Below are positions 1 through 9,100 of a stretch of DNA of 64,000 bases, piece by piece. Source of the DNA: Myxacorys chilensis ATA2-1-KO14 (GTDB lineage: Bacteria; Cyanobacteriota; Cyanobacteriia; Leptolyngbyales; Leptolyngbyaceae); the NCBI GenBank assembly GCA_019359275.1, contig JAHHHP010000004.1:85872-149871 (forward strand). Direction: 5' to 3'. Under the pieces are notes generated by a model, which was not told where the DNA came from, ran no database searches, and saw only the letters and a list, made by a program, of their open reading frames with translations. The translations under genes and the position numbers were made by a program. Positions within the stretch are counted from its first letter, which is position 1. Each line of letters begins with the position of its first letter.

Positions 1-71
1 ATAGGGATCTATGCTGTTTACATAGCTAGACAGAGTCAATTTGTCTAAATATCTGTTAAGATATGTAAATT

Positions 72-407
72 ATGACGATACCCATTCTAATTATTGCGGT
101 CGGTCTCGTTGCTTGGTCACTGCATCTAATGCAAGAAGCAGTTGAGCAGAGACAATTCTCTCTGATGTTGGCTGGCACGCTAGTTGCAGCAGCGGCAGCG
201 GCAATGGTTAGCGTTTATTTTCTGATGGGAAATTGCATGGGATATCTCACTCGGATTCCCCACGATATCGCCTATAATCAGGCCACTTACGAATCGGTTG
301 TACAGTATTTGCGAGAGCAGGAATTACAAGACGCTAAAATTTATCTAAGCGACTCTTCAACTCCGTCAATGTCTTCCATTAAAAAGCTTGATCGTTCTGT
401 TCACTAA
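72..407 (+). CDS. Small membrane protein of unknown function
   Basis: The 111-residue product has two hydrophobic stretches (about residues 2-18 and 30-52, the second Ala-rich), which look like two membrane segments, followed by a hydrophilic C-terminal tail of about 55 residues. I recognise no family. A strong hairpin with a T-rich tail follows the stop, so the gene probably ends its own transcript. It starts with ATG and lies upstream of the Rubisco activase gene on the same strand. That it is a real gene is likely from codon use and composition; its function is unknown. Confidence 0.6.
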   Translation: MTIPILIIAVGLVAWSLHLMQEAVEQRQFSLMLAGTLVAAAAAAMVSVYFLMGNCMGYLTRIPHDIAYNQATYESVVQYLREQELQDAKIYLSDSSTPSMSSIKKLDRSVH

Positions 408-440
408 GATTCGTTATTATCAGATTTAGCCTTTTATTGA

Positions 441-478
441 AGCAGGGTAAGCCGTCCTTACCCTGCTTTGTTCTTCTT
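441..478 (+). terminator. Rho-independent terminator-like hairpin before rca
   Basis: A perfect 11-bp stem (AGCAGGGTAAG at 441-451, CTTACCCTGCT at 457-467) with a 5-base loop is followed by a T-rich run (TTTGTTCTTCTT). It ends only about 12 bases before the ATG of the activase gene at 490. It may end the upstream gene or act as an attenuator in the rca leader. Confidence 0.7.
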
Positions 479-489
479 AAGTGGTTCCT

Positions 490-1821
490 ATGAGTTATTA
501 CATCGCTCCTCGCTTCTTAGATAAATTGTCGATCCACATTACAAAGAATTATTTGAATTTGCCTAATGTAAAAGTGCCACTCATTTTGGGAGTCCACGGG
601 CGCAAAGGCGAAGGAAAGTCTTTTCAGTGCGATCTGGTGTTTGAGCAAATGGGCATAGAAGCGGTTTACATGTCGGCAGGGGAGTTAGAAAGTCCTGATG
701 CTGGTGATCCGGCGCGTTTGGTGCGACTGCGATATATAGAAGCGGGTGAACTGGTGAAGGTGCGCGGCAAGATGGCGGTTCTGATTATCAATGATATTGA
801 CGCCGGTATGGGACGAGTGGATCAATTCACGCAATATACCGTGAACACTCAACTGGTTCATGGCACGTTAATGAACATTGCCGACAATCCAACCAACGTC
901 CAGCTTCCTGGAAGTTACAACACCGATCCAACGCAGCGCATCCCGATCATCGTGACGGGAAATGACTTAGCGACGTTGTACGCTCCACTCGTTCGAGATG
1001 GGCGAATGGACAAGTTTTATTGGGAACCTGATCGCGCCGATCGCATTGGAATTGTGAGTGGCATTTTTGAGGTCGATCAGGTTGCTCACAGAGATGTTGA
1101 GAAACTGGTCGATACGTTTCCGGAACAAGCGATCGACTTCTACGGGGCACTGCGATCGCGGCTCTACGATGAGCAAGTTCAACAGCTAATTCAAGAAGTT
1201 GGCGTGAATCAAATTTCTCAGCGCGTGGTCAACAGCAAACAAGCGCCGCCAGAATTCCATAAACCCGATTTTAGTTTGCCTCACCTGATCGAAGTAGGTC
1301 AAGCGTTGGTACGCGAACAGAAGCGTCTACAAGAATTGCGCCTTGTTCAGGAATACAATCAAACGATCGGCAATCGTGGACTAGGTGAGATTAACATGGT
1401 GGCTCAGCGCTCTGAGTCGACGAAACCTTCAGCACCTTCCGGGTCGACACCAAAACCCGCAAATAGCGAAAAGCGCAACTTTGGAGGAACCGCTCCAACA
1501 AATCCCACTTCCACTGCAAGCTATAACGGACAATCTTCTGGTACTCGTCTGAGTCCAGAACTTGTTAGTCAAGTGAATCAGATTTTAGGACAAGGGTTAC
1601 GGCTAGGCATTGAGTACGTTGATGAACGTCGATTTCGGATAAATTCGTGGAACTGTTACGGCATGTTTCAAGATGATGGGGCGGGCGCATTATCGGCTCT
1701 CGAAGCGTGTCTTGGCGAACATGAGGCTAATTATGTGCGTTTGGTCGGCATCAACTTTAGCGATCGGCGTAGAGTGGTAGAAACGATTGTTCATCGTCCG
1801 ATGGGTAAAGCAGCCCACTAG
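490..1821 (+). CDS. rca: Rubisco activase with C-terminal Rubisco small-subunit-like domain
   Basis: This AAA+ ATPase remodels inhibited Rubisco so that sugar-phosphate inhibitors are released. The Walker A motif (GRKGEGKS, about residues 37-44) and Walker B segment (LIINDID, about 98-104) are clear, followed by the AAA+ sensor region (IIVTGND). A linker rich in Ser, Pro and Thr (about 310-350) leads to a C-terminal domain of about 90 residues (from LSPELVSQV to the end) that resembles the small-subunit-like (SSUL) modules of CcmM. In cyanobacterial activases of this type that domain is known to link the enzyme to Rubisco and carboxysomes. I chose ATG 490 over the in-frame GTG at 481 because the protein family begins MSYYIAPRFL. 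No strong ribosome binding site is visible. A terminator-like hairpin lies directly upstream. Confidence 0.93.
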   Translation: MSYYIAPRFLDKLSIHITKNYLNLPNVKVPLILGVHGRKGEGKSFQCDLVFEQMGIEAVYMSAGELESPDAGDPARLVRLRYIEAGELVKVRGKMAVLIINDIDAGMGRVDQFTQYTVNTQLVHGTLMNIADNPTNVQLPGSYNTDPTQRIPIIVTGNDLATLYAPLVRDGRMDKFYWEPDRADRIGIVSGIFEVDQVAHRDVEKLVDTFPEQAIDFYGALRSRLYDEQVQQLIQEVGVNQISQRVVNSKQAPPEFHKPDFSLPHLIEVGQALVREQKRLQELRLVQEYNQTIGNRGLGEINMVAQRSESTKPSAPSGSTPKPANSEKRNFGGTAPTNPTSTASYNGQSSGTRLSPELVSQVNQILGQGLRLGIEYVDERRFRINSWNCYGMFQDDGAGALSALEACLGEHEANYVRLVGINFSDRRRVVETIVHRPMGKAAH

Positions 1822-1866
1822 GAAACTTGTCAAAGCTGGCTGATTCTTAAAACTTGGAGATGAGTT

Positions 1867-2445
1867 ATGACTCAAGCCAAACCTCGGTTTTCAACGTTTG
1901 AGGAATATTTAACTTACGATGATGCAGACAACAGCCGCTATGAACTGATTGACGGGGAGCTAGTTGAATTGCCACCAGAATCAGAACCGAACGATTGGAT
2001 TGCTTTAAACCTGCGCGATGTTCTAATTCAACTCGTAAACCGTCGATTGGTACGACTTCATAATTGTGAGATTCAAGTTCCCGTATTGAAAAAGGGTGAC
2101 GCTCAAAATCGCTATCCTGATTTGGTTGTTCTTCGAGAAGAGCATTTAGCACTCACGCAAAAGCGACTCACGATCAAGCTTGACATGCCGCCACCACAGT
2201 TGGTTATGGAAGTTGTAAGTCCAGGGCGACAGAATCGAGAACGCGATTATGAGCGCAAGCGCGACCAATATTGCCGAATCGGGATTCCTGAATATTGGAT
2301 CATTAATCCTGAGCAGAAAACCGTTCTGGTCTTGACGTTGGAGGGCGACGTTTATGTTGAAGTCGGTCAGTTTCGAGGAAACAGCCCTATCATTTCACCA
2401 CTGTTCTCCAATTTAGCGATCGCGCCTGAACAGGTCTTCGAGTAA
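1867..2445 (+). CDS. Uma2 family (DUF820) putative endonuclease
   Basis: The 192-residue protein has the DUF820/Uma2 restriction-endonuclease-like fold, a family hugely expanded in cyanobacteria. Visible marks are the N-terminal FEEYLTYDD and YELIDGELVE segments, the PDLVV strand carrying the Asp of the PD-(D/E)XK-type core, the VMEVVSPG strand, and the family motif Y..KRDQY...GIPEYWIINP. A GGAG ribosome binding site lies 7 bases before the ATG. It follows rca by 45 bp on the same strand, but a functional link is unlikely because these genes are scattered singly. The biological role of the family is not established. Confidence 0.9.
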   Translation: MTQAKPRFSTFEEYLTYDDADNSRYELIDGELVELPPESEPNDWIALNLRDVLIQLVNRRLVRLHNCEIQVPVLKKGDAQNRYPDLVVLREEHLALTQKRLTIKLDMPPPQLVMEVVSPGRQNRERDYERKRDQYCRIGIPEYWIINPEQKTVLVLTLEGDVYVEVGQFRGNSPIISPLFSNLAIAPEQVFE

Positions 2446-3375
2446 TTATTGCAAGACTTGAATGAATGGCGCAATCGCCTTTACAAATGCCTCCGTCGAT
2501 TCGTAAGGCAACACATTCCGCCCCTCAATTTTTACGCCTTGAGCATTCGGAAATGCTTCTAAGTATTCTTCTAATCGCTGATCCAGGCTTTCAGGCTTGC
2601 CTTCTTGACTGATGCTAGTTGCTTGATTGCCTAACACAATTAGAGTGGGCTGGTGAATTTGTGCAACTCGATCCGTGTAATCTTGCCGCCAGAAGCTAGA
2701 GAGAAACGAGAAAACTGCATGACGACTATCAAGATCACTTGCTCCAGCCTGCAACATGTTGAGCCAATTAGAATCGACTTGAGTTTCGTGAGCAAAGAGT
2801 TGACGAACTGAGAATCGTTGAAGAAACTGCGATCTCCGTGCGTAGCGATAAAACGCACTGCCCAAGGGTGAATTGAACAAGTTCCAGGCGATGCGATGTT
2901 GCAGGTCAGAGGTATCTCGTGTAACCAACGTCCACGCGGGCGGGCCGCTTAAGATCACACCCTTCACTAAATCGGGTTGCAGCGTTACTAGATCAACGGC
3001 AACAGGAAACAATGCACCTTGCGCCACTAAGACACACGGCGTTTTTACAACCGTTTGCAGAAAGAATTGCAGTTGTTTTGCCCAGTCGATTGGATGATAG
3101 GCGACACGCGGCATATCGCTTTCGCCACATCCCAGTAAATCGGGATTGTAAATTGGGTTGCGATGTCCTGACTCGATCCAAGTTTGGTTAAAGCGTTGCC
3201 AAAAGCCGCGAGACAGCCCAACCCCAATTGGGTGGATTAGCACTAATGGAACGCCTTGTCCTTCGTTCAGTACATCGTAGGCACAGCGATATCCATTCCA
3301 GGTGTAAAACTGTGTTGCGGTTCCGTCTGTGTTGCGCTCTGCGCCCGTCGCAAACTGTTGCATACTTTGCCTCAT
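2446..3375 (-). CDS. Alpha/beta-hydrolase fold protein with degenerate catalytic triad
   Basis: The protein (309 residues from the ATG at 3375; a GTG at 3378 and an ATG at 3363 are alternatives) follows the alpha/beta-hydrolase plan. It has the oxyanion-loop region (LVLIHPIGVG), the NPDLLGCGESD strand-turn, a nucleophile-elbow position (VLVAQGALFP), a lid region, then TLIVLGNQA and the C-terminal IEGRNVLPYESTEAF segment. The elbow reads A-Q-G-A instead of G-x-S-x-G, the acid strand has no obvious Asp, and the usual catalytic His position reads R-N. The protein may therefore be non-catalytic or use other residues. Its start lies a few bases after the stop of the 2H phosphoesterase gene, so the two are probably co-translated. 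Confidence 0.82.
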   Translation of the reverse strand: MRQSMQQFATGAERNTDGTATQFYTWNGYRCAYDVLNEGQGVPLVLIHPIGVGLSRGFWQRFNQTWIESGHRNPIYNPDLLGCGESDMPRVAYHPIDWAKQLQFFLQTVVKTPCVLVAQGALFPVAVDLVTLQPDLVKGVILSGPPAWTLVTRDTSDLQHRIAWNLFNSPLGSAFYRYARRSQFLQRFSVRQLFAHETQVDSNWLNMLQAGASDLDSRHAVFSFLSSFWRQDYTDRVAQIHQPTLIVLGNQATSISQEGKPESLDQRLEEYLEAFPNAQGVKIEGRNVLPYESTEAFVKAIAPFIQVLQ

Positions 3376-3379
3376 CACT

Positions 3380-3940
3380 TCATCTATTCACCATGCTAAA
3401 CGGAAATTCTTTGTGAACCTCCCACCTTTGACCTGTATGAATGAGGAGAGCTAGGTGAGATGCGGTGAACCCAAAATGCAGCGACTTCTCTTTGAAGTCG
3501 TTCCATGCCAGTTTGAAGTTTTGCTTGGTTAAGTCTCGGAAAGCCACCGTCATGTGAGGTGCGTAAGGTCGCGACTTTTCTTTTGGATCAACTAAACCGA
3601 TTGTCACTTCCAAATGTTCAATGAAAGCTTGATGCAGGGTTAGGAGAGGTTGGGTGCGAGCGACATGGATGTAAATGACTCGTGGTGGAAAGGCAGAAAA
3701 TCCGTCTAGCGTGATGGAAATCGGAGGTTGAGACTGAGCAAATGATGAGAGAGAGTGTTGCAATTCATCGATTCGTTCTGGCACCCACTTAAACGGTGGT
3801 TGCAACGTAATATGCGGAGGAGATTTAAGCGCATGACGACTATCGTATCGTTCGGCAACGTAATGCTTAATCTCTGTGACATGTTCTTGAATCGATGGCG
3901 GCGGCAGAAGCGCAACAAAAAACAGCGTTTCTTTACTCAT
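3380..3940 (-). CDS. 2'-5' RNA ligase / 2H phosphoesterase family protein
   Basis: Two H-x-T/S motifs (PHITLQPP near residue 42 and PHMTVAF near residue 138) define the 2H phosphoesterase superfamily, which includes the RNA 2',3'-cyclic phosphodiesterase ThpR and the LigT proteins. The start MSKETLFFVALLPPP is typical of the family, so I use ATG 3940 rather than the upstream TTG at 3958. The product is 186 residues. The likely reaction is hydrolysis or ligation at 2',3'-cyclic phosphate RNA ends; the physiological substrate is not evident. The stop is within 5 bases of the next gene's start. Confidence 0.88.
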   Translation of the reverse strand: MSKETLFFVALLPPPSIQEHVTEIKHYVAERYDSRHALKSPPHITLQPPFKWVPERIDELQHSLSSFAQSQPPISITLDGFSAFPPRVIYIHVARTQPLLTLHQAFIEHLEVTIGLVDPKEKSRPYAPHMTVAFRDLTKQNFKLAWNDFKEKSLHFGFTASHLALLIHTGQRWEVHKEFPFSMVNR

Positions 3941-4066
3941 GTAAGGCTGTAGTGACAAAAGATTGGTTTTTGGATCTTAGGTCGGGCAAAGCCTTATTCT
4001 AATGGCGTATCTCTAGCGTTTAGCTACAGAATAGATCCTGATTGGTAATGAAGGAAGAATGCAGTA

Positions 4067-4333
4067 ATGCCTTGGTTTGTCAAAATCGAAGAAGGAATCG
4101 TTGATAGGCCGACCTTCGATCGCTATGTTCCTGCTCATAAAGCGTTTGTCAAAGAGTTGATCTCAAAAGGTCATGAAGCCCGCACCGGATATTGGAGTTG
4201 TTTCGGCGGCGGGATGTTGCTATTTAAAGCGTCGTCAATGGAAGAAGCGAAAAACATCGTCGCTCAAGATCCGCTCGTGCAGAATGGGTGCGTGCATTAT
4301 CAGCTTTATGAATGGAAAATTGTAGTTGAGTGA
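4067..4333 (+). CDS. YciI family protein
   Basis: This 88-residue protein has the ferredoxin-like YciI/YCII layout: an N-terminal beta strand (PWFVKIEEG), a helix with PAHKAFVKELISKG, a GGGMLLFKASSMEEAKNIVAQDP segment in which the D-P pair matches the family signature, and a closing strand. The family is related to dimeric alpha-beta-barrel proteins and its biochemical role is mostly unknown. The gene stands alone just before the SRP RNA gene. A second YciI member lies at 34294-34563. Confidence 0.82.
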   Translation: MPWFVKIEEGIVDRPTFDRYVPAHKAFVKELISKGHEARTGYWSCFGGGMLLFKASSMEEAKNIVAQDPLVQNGCVHYQLYEWKIVVE

Positions 4334-4367
4334 GCTTGAACTGAGCGGGAAAGTGTTATCTTAGTAA

Positions 4368-4465
4368 GTGACTCGGATCTATGCGATCGCGACGCCCAAA
4401 TTTTGTCAGGACCGGAAGGTAGCAGCAATACGGGATGCTCACGATAGGCGTAGTCTCCGGGTCAC
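4368..4465 (+). ncRNA. ffs: Signal recognition particle RNA (4.5S/scRNA)
   Basis: The apical SRP RNA core GTCAGGACCGGAAGGTAGCA is at 4404-4423, the conserved Ffh-binding hairpin. The outer ends pair (GTGACTCGGA at 4368-4377 with TCCGGGTCAC at 4456-4465, one G-U pair), giving a compact RNA of about 98 bases, the usual size of bacterial small SRP RNA. Together with Ffh it targets nascent membrane proteins to the membrane. Ends are set by the terminal helix and may be off by several bases. Confidence 0.93.
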
Positions 4466-4619
4466 CTTTGTTTTAAACCTTCTGCTTTAAACCTTCGCTT
4501 CACGAGGTGTAGACACAAGGTGTAGACGGTTTTCTCTACAGCAAATCGACCGTTCTCCCACTGGGCAACCCGAGCGATTCTGCGTATCTTGGAATTATTC
4601 AACATGGAGCTTGAAAACT

Positions 4620-4982
4620 ATGGGTTTGGGAGATCTGGTTCAGAAAGCGGTTTATTTAGGAATTGGCGTTGCCTCTTATGCGGGCGAGAAGGCAGGAGAA
4701 AAGTTGACTGAGCTGCGATCGCAGGTTCAGAAGCTAGCCGATGAAATGGTTGAGCGCGGCGAGATGAATGCAGACGAAGCTCGTCGATTTGTGGATGATA
4801 TGGTTCAGAAGGCGCAACAGCAGCAGCCGACGGTAACATCCGAACAATCCCGTCCCGCAGAGCCTCGCAAGATCGAAATTCTAGATGACGACGAACCAAC
4901 CCCAGCTTCAACAAGCGTGGATGATATGCGTCAACAGGTTGCGGATCTGCAAGAGGAATTGCGGCGGCTCAGACGCGACTGA
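4620..4982 (+). CDS. Phasin-like coiled-coil protein
   Basis: The 120-residue product begins with a short apolar helix (GLGDLVQKAVYLGIGVASYAG), then charged helices with KLTELRSQVQKLADEMVERGEM and the segment DEARRFVDDMVQKAQQ. A disordered Pro/Ser/Thr linker and a final coiled coil (VADLQEELRRLRRD) follow. This resembles COG3937-type phasin or PHA-granule regulator proteins found next to polyhydroxyalkanoate genes in other bacteria, though nothing here points to PHA synthesis. ATG 4620 has GGAG 10 bases upstream, and this decides the start against the TTG at 4611. A terminator follows the stop. Confidence 0.7.
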   Translation: MGLGDLVQKAVYLGIGVASYAGEKAGEKLTELRSQVQKLADEMVERGEMNADEARRFVDDMVQKAQQQQPTVTSEQSRPAEPRKIEILDDDEPTPASTSVDDMRQQVADLQEELRRLRRD

Positions 4983-5011
4983 TTCGGACAATTTAGGGTT
5001 TAGTGGCTAGT

Positions 5012-5045
5012 AGGGGTGTCTGACAGACGCCCCTATGTTTGTTTT
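5012..5045 (+). terminator. Rho-independent terminator after the phasin-like gene
   Basis: AGGGGTGTCTG (5012-5022) pairs with CAGACGCCCCT (5024-5034), with one G-U pair and the innermost bases forming the loop, followed by ATGTTTGTTTT. It sits 30 bases after the stop of the upstream gene. Confidence 0.65.
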
Positions 5046-5180
5046 AGGGATGTTGAAGTTTTGGCAGAATCACAAAGTTTGATCAAGGCTCACGCATTGG
5101 CAGCAGATTTCATAGCGGCGGATTTGGTAGTAGAGGATCAAATCTTTATCCGTGAAGGCAAAACCTGAGTTAGTCCACCT

Positions 5181-5516
5181 CAAACATTCACGCACGAAGC
5201 TCAAACATTCAACGCTGAACCTCAGACTTTCACGCGCGATGCTCAGACCTTTACGAGTGATGCTCAGACCTTCGTTCACCCAGCTTAAACATTCACGCAT
5301 GATGCTCAGACCTTCACCAGTGATGCTCAAACATTGCTTGACGAACTTCAGACCTTCACGCACGAAGCTCAAACATTCAACGCTGAACCTCAGACTTTCA
5401 CGCACGAAGCTCAAACATTCACGCGTGATGCTCAGACCTTCGTTCACCTAGCTTAGACATTCAACGCTGAACCTCAGACCTTCACGCGCGATGCTCAAAC
5501 TATCATCGACAACGCT
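5181..5516 (+). repeat. Sixteen-unit 21-bp tandem array, probable decayed heptad-repeat gene
   Basis: Sixteen consecutive 21-bp units run without a single insertion or deletion, with type sequence CAAACATTCACGCACGAAGC plus T. Read in the frame that starts at 5181, each unit encodes a heptad Q-T-F-T-x-(D/E)-A. The Thr is kept in all 16 units although its codon is ACA, ACC or ACT, and the Gln alternates CAA and CAG. Two units have TAA (5286) or TAG (5454) in place of the Gln codon. The same frame is open upstream from 5004 to a TGA at 5166 (LAESQSLIKAHALAADFIAA and onward). This looks like a former coiled-coil heptad protein now broken by stops. All other frames are also largely open, which is a by-product of the period being a multiple of three. 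Confidence 0.8.
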
Positions 5517-5546
5517 TTGAGATTCAACGAGACAGGTAAACGGCAA

Positions 5547-5867
5547 TCACTGCAACTCTGCCATCATCACATTGATTCGTTCTGCTACATCTGCCCTGCC
5601 CTCTGGATCGGCATCTCGCAAAAAGACATCCACAATAAACCAGCGACACAAGGTTGGATCAATCTGCACCAGTTCTAGCATGACCTGATTGAGAACCTCG
5701 GTCATCACCTGATCTGGAAGACGATGCAACTCATCTCGAATAACTAGAGCCTCATCAGCATTCTGTGTCTGCTTTGCCTTCAGCACTACTTTCACCACAG
5801 CCTTCACCAACTGACTGAGATCGATCGCTGACTCACTGCCGCTGTTATTGGGTGATTGATCTTGCAA
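5547..5867 (-). CDS. Small helical protein of unknown function
   Basis: The 106-residue acidic product is predicted helical (VVKVVLKAKQTQNADEALVIRDELHRLPDQVMTEVLNQVMLEL) and ends FLRDADPEGRADVAERINVMMAELQ. I recognise no family. No ATG, GTG or other TTG exists upstream in frame before a stop, so the TTG at 5867 is the only reasonable start unless translation begins at the internal ATG near residue 55. It lies tail-to-tail with the 21-bp tandem array, whose last unit ends 30 bases from its stop. Confidence 0.55.
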   Translation of the reverse strand: MQDQSPNNSGSESAIDLSQLVKAVVKVVLKAKQTQNADEALVIRDELHRLPDQVMTEVLNQVMLELVQIDPTLCRWFIVDVFLRDADPEGRADVAERINVMMAELQ

Positions 5868-6155
5868 GAGAATGTCCTGTAGAGGTTGGTTTGGTCAAGC
5901 TATTAGAGGATTAGAGGAACTAATCAGAAAAACATTCTAGCTCTGCCAAGAAGAACCTTCAACCTGCTGAAGCAAGGTAATTCAGAATTTACCTAAGCAC
6001 GGAAACGTACTAAACATCAATTGTCCTCGAAGGCCAAACCGTAGCAATAATTAAAGCTCAAACGATCTTTTACGCTTCAATTTCTAGGTAATTCATTACA
6101 CTATAGAAGTATTCCGAGATGTATCTTACGCTCGCCCTCCCGTCAGAAATACATT
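5868..6155. other. Divergent intergenic region
   Basis: This 288-bp AT-richer region separates the 106-residue protein gene (leftwards) from the large hybrid kinase (rightwards). It should hold both promoters. TACACTATAGAA at 6097-6108 offers possible -10 elements for the kinase, but I see no confident -35. No RNA gene was recognised. Confidence 0.4.
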
Positions 6156-9100
6156 ATGCCAACTGCACCTGCTACCAGCGACACCGAGAGCCTGGATCTT
6201 AAGCAAATTCTCAGAACCCTCGTCGAGGTGAAAAAAGGTAACTTTTCTGTACGAATGCCTAGTGATCAAACGGGGCTTGCAGGCAAAGTTGCGGATACCC
6301 TCAACGAAATCATCGACATGAATCAACAGATGGCAACGGAGCTAGAGCGAATTAGCACCGTCGTCGGTAAAGAGGGAAAAATTTACGAACGGGGTTCTGT
6401 CGGAAGTGCGAAAGGCGCATGGAAAGCAAGTGTTGCCTCTGTGAATGCGCTGATCACAGACTTGGTGCAGCCGATGGCAGAGACGACTCGGGTGATTCGA
6501 GCCGTTGCGAATGGTGACTTGTCTCATACGATCGCGACCGAAATCGAAGGCAAACCGTTGCAGGGTGAGTTTCTACAAACGGCTCAAATCGTTAACACGA
6601 TGGTGGAGCAATTGAACTCGTTTGCTTCAGAAGTAACGCGGGTCGCGCGCGAGGTGGGAACCGAAGGAAAACTCGGGGTACAAGCGCAAGTGCCCGGTGT
6701 TGCCGGAACCTGGAAAGACCTCACCGACAGCGTGAACTCGATGGCTGGCAACCTCACCGCTCAGGTAAGGAACATTGCTGAAGTGACGACGGCGGTAGCA
6801 AACGGCGATTTGTCGAAGAAAATCACGGTCGATGTTAAAGGCGAGATTCTCGAACTGAAAAACACCATTAATACGATGGTGGATCAGTTGAACTCGTTCG
6901 CCTCAGAGGTAACGCGGGTCGCGCGCGAGGTGGGAACTGAAGGAAAACTGGGGGTACAAGCGGATGTACAAGGCGTCGCTGGAACCTGGAAAGACCTCAC
7001 CGACAGCGTAAACTCGATGGCAGGCAACCTCACCGCTCAGGTGAGGAACATTGCCGAAGTGACAACGGCGGTAGCAAACGGTGATCTGTCGAAGAAGATC
7101 ACCGTTAATGTTAAAGGCGAGATTCTCGAACTGAAAAACACGGTCAACACGATGGTGGATCAGTTGAACTCGTTTGCTTCAGAAGTAACGCGGGTCGCGC
7201 GCGAGGTGGGTGCTGAAGGAAAACTGGGTGGTCAGGCAGAAGTGCGCGGAGTGGCCGGAACCTGGAAAGACCTCACCGATAGCGTGAACTTCATGGCGGG
7301 TAGCTTAACGGATCAAGTCCGCAACATTGCCGAAGTGACAACGGCGGTAGCAAATGGCGATCTGTCGAAGAAAATTGCCGTCGATGTTAAAGGCGAAATT
7401 CTCGAACTGAAGAACACCATCAATATCATGGTGGATCAGTTGAACTCGTTTGCCTCAGAGGTAACGCGGGTGGCGAGAGAGGTGGGAACCGAAGGAAAAC
7501 TCGGTGTACAGGCAGAAGTGCGCGGAGTGGCCGGAACCTGGAAAGACCTCACCGACAGCGTGAACTCGATGGCAGGCAACCTCACTGCCCAGGTAAGGAA
7601 CATTGCCGAAGTGACGACGGCTGTGGCAAACGGTGATCTGTCCAAAAAAATCACAGTGGACGTTAAAGGCGAGATTCTCGAACTGAAAAACACCATTAAT
7701 ACGATGGTGGATCAACTCAGTTCCTTTGGCTCAGAGGTAACGCGGGTGGCGCGGGAAGTGGGGTCTGAAGGAAAACTCGGTGTACAGGCAGAAGTGCGCG
7801 GGGTGGCCGGAACCTGGAAAGACCTCACCGACAGCGTGAACTTCATGGCAGGTAGTTTGACCGCCCAAGTGAGAAACATTGCTGCTGTGACAACGGCGGT
7901 AGCAAACGGCGATTTGTCCAAAAAAATCACAGTCGATGTTAAAGGCGAGATTCTCGAACTGAAAAACACGGTCAATACGATGGTGGATCAGTTGAACTCG
8001 TTCGCCTCAGAAGTAACGCGGGTGGCGCGAGAGGTGGGGTCTGAAGGAAAACTCGGTGTACAAGCAGAAGTGCGCGGGGTGGCCGGAACCTGGAAAGACC
8101 TCACCGACAGCGTGAACTTCATGGCGGGTAGTTTGACTGCCCAAGTAAGAAACATTGCTGAAGTGACAACGGCGGTAGCAAACGGCGATTTGTCGAAGAA
8201 AATCACGGTCGATGTTAAAGGCGAGATTCTCGAACTGAAAAACACGATCAATACGATGGTGGACCAGTTGAACTCGTTCGCCTCAGAAGTAACGCGAGTC
8301 GCGCGAGAGGTGGGAACCGAAGGAAAACTGGGGGTACAAGCCTATGTCAGAGGGGTAGGCGGAACGTGGAAAGACCTCACCGATAACGTAAACCTGATGG
8401 CAGGCAACCTCACCGCCCAGGTGAGGAACATTGCTGAAGTGGCAACCGCGATCGCAAACGGCAACCTCTCCAAAAAAATCACCGTTGATGTCAAAGGCGA
8501 GATTTTGGATCTGAAGAACACTATTAATACGATGGTGGATCAACTCAGTTCCTTCGCCTCAGAAGTAACGCGGGTCGCACGCGAGGTCGGAACCGAAGGC
8601 AAATTAGGAGGCCAAGCCCAAGTCACAGGCGTTGCCGGAACCTGGAAAGACCTCACCGATAACGTGAACTCGATGGCAAGCAACCTCACCGCCCAAGTGC
8701 GAGGCATTGCTAGAGTTGTGACGGCGGTTGCAAATGGCGACTTGAAGCGCAAGCTCATGCTCGATGCAAAAGGCGAGATCGAAACGCTGGCAGACACGAT
8801 TAACGAAATGATCGATACCCTGGCTACGTTTGCCGATCAGGTGACAACTGTAGCGCGCGAAGTGGGTATTGAAGGCAAGCTGGGAGGACAAGCGAAAGTT
8901 CCGGGTGCATCGGGAACCTGGCGCGACCTCACCGATAACGTAAACGAACTGGCAGCCAATCTCACGACCCAGGTAAGAGCGATCGCAGAAGTAGCAACAG
9001 CCGTGACGAAGGGAGACTTAACCCGCTCGATTTCGGTTGAAACTCAGGGTGAGGTCGCAATCCTCAAAGACAACATCAACCAGATGATTGCCAACCTGCG

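Noticed and set aside
5070..5447. A minus-strand 125-codon frame and a plus-strand 99-codon frame across the 21-bp array.
   Set aside because: All frames of an array whose period is a multiple of three stay open together. The frame with synonymous codon changes is a different one, and these two have no ribosome binding site or protein-like ends.
6602..8800. The HAMP-coding repeats considered as a CRISPR-like or minisatellite array.
   Set aside because: The units are 276 bp, contiguous and coding, without unique spacers; there are no cas genes in the window.
7436..8891. Several 85-95 codon minus-strand frames inside the poly-HAMP region.
   Set aside because: They repeat with the 276-bp units and are antisense shadows of the HAMP coding sequence.
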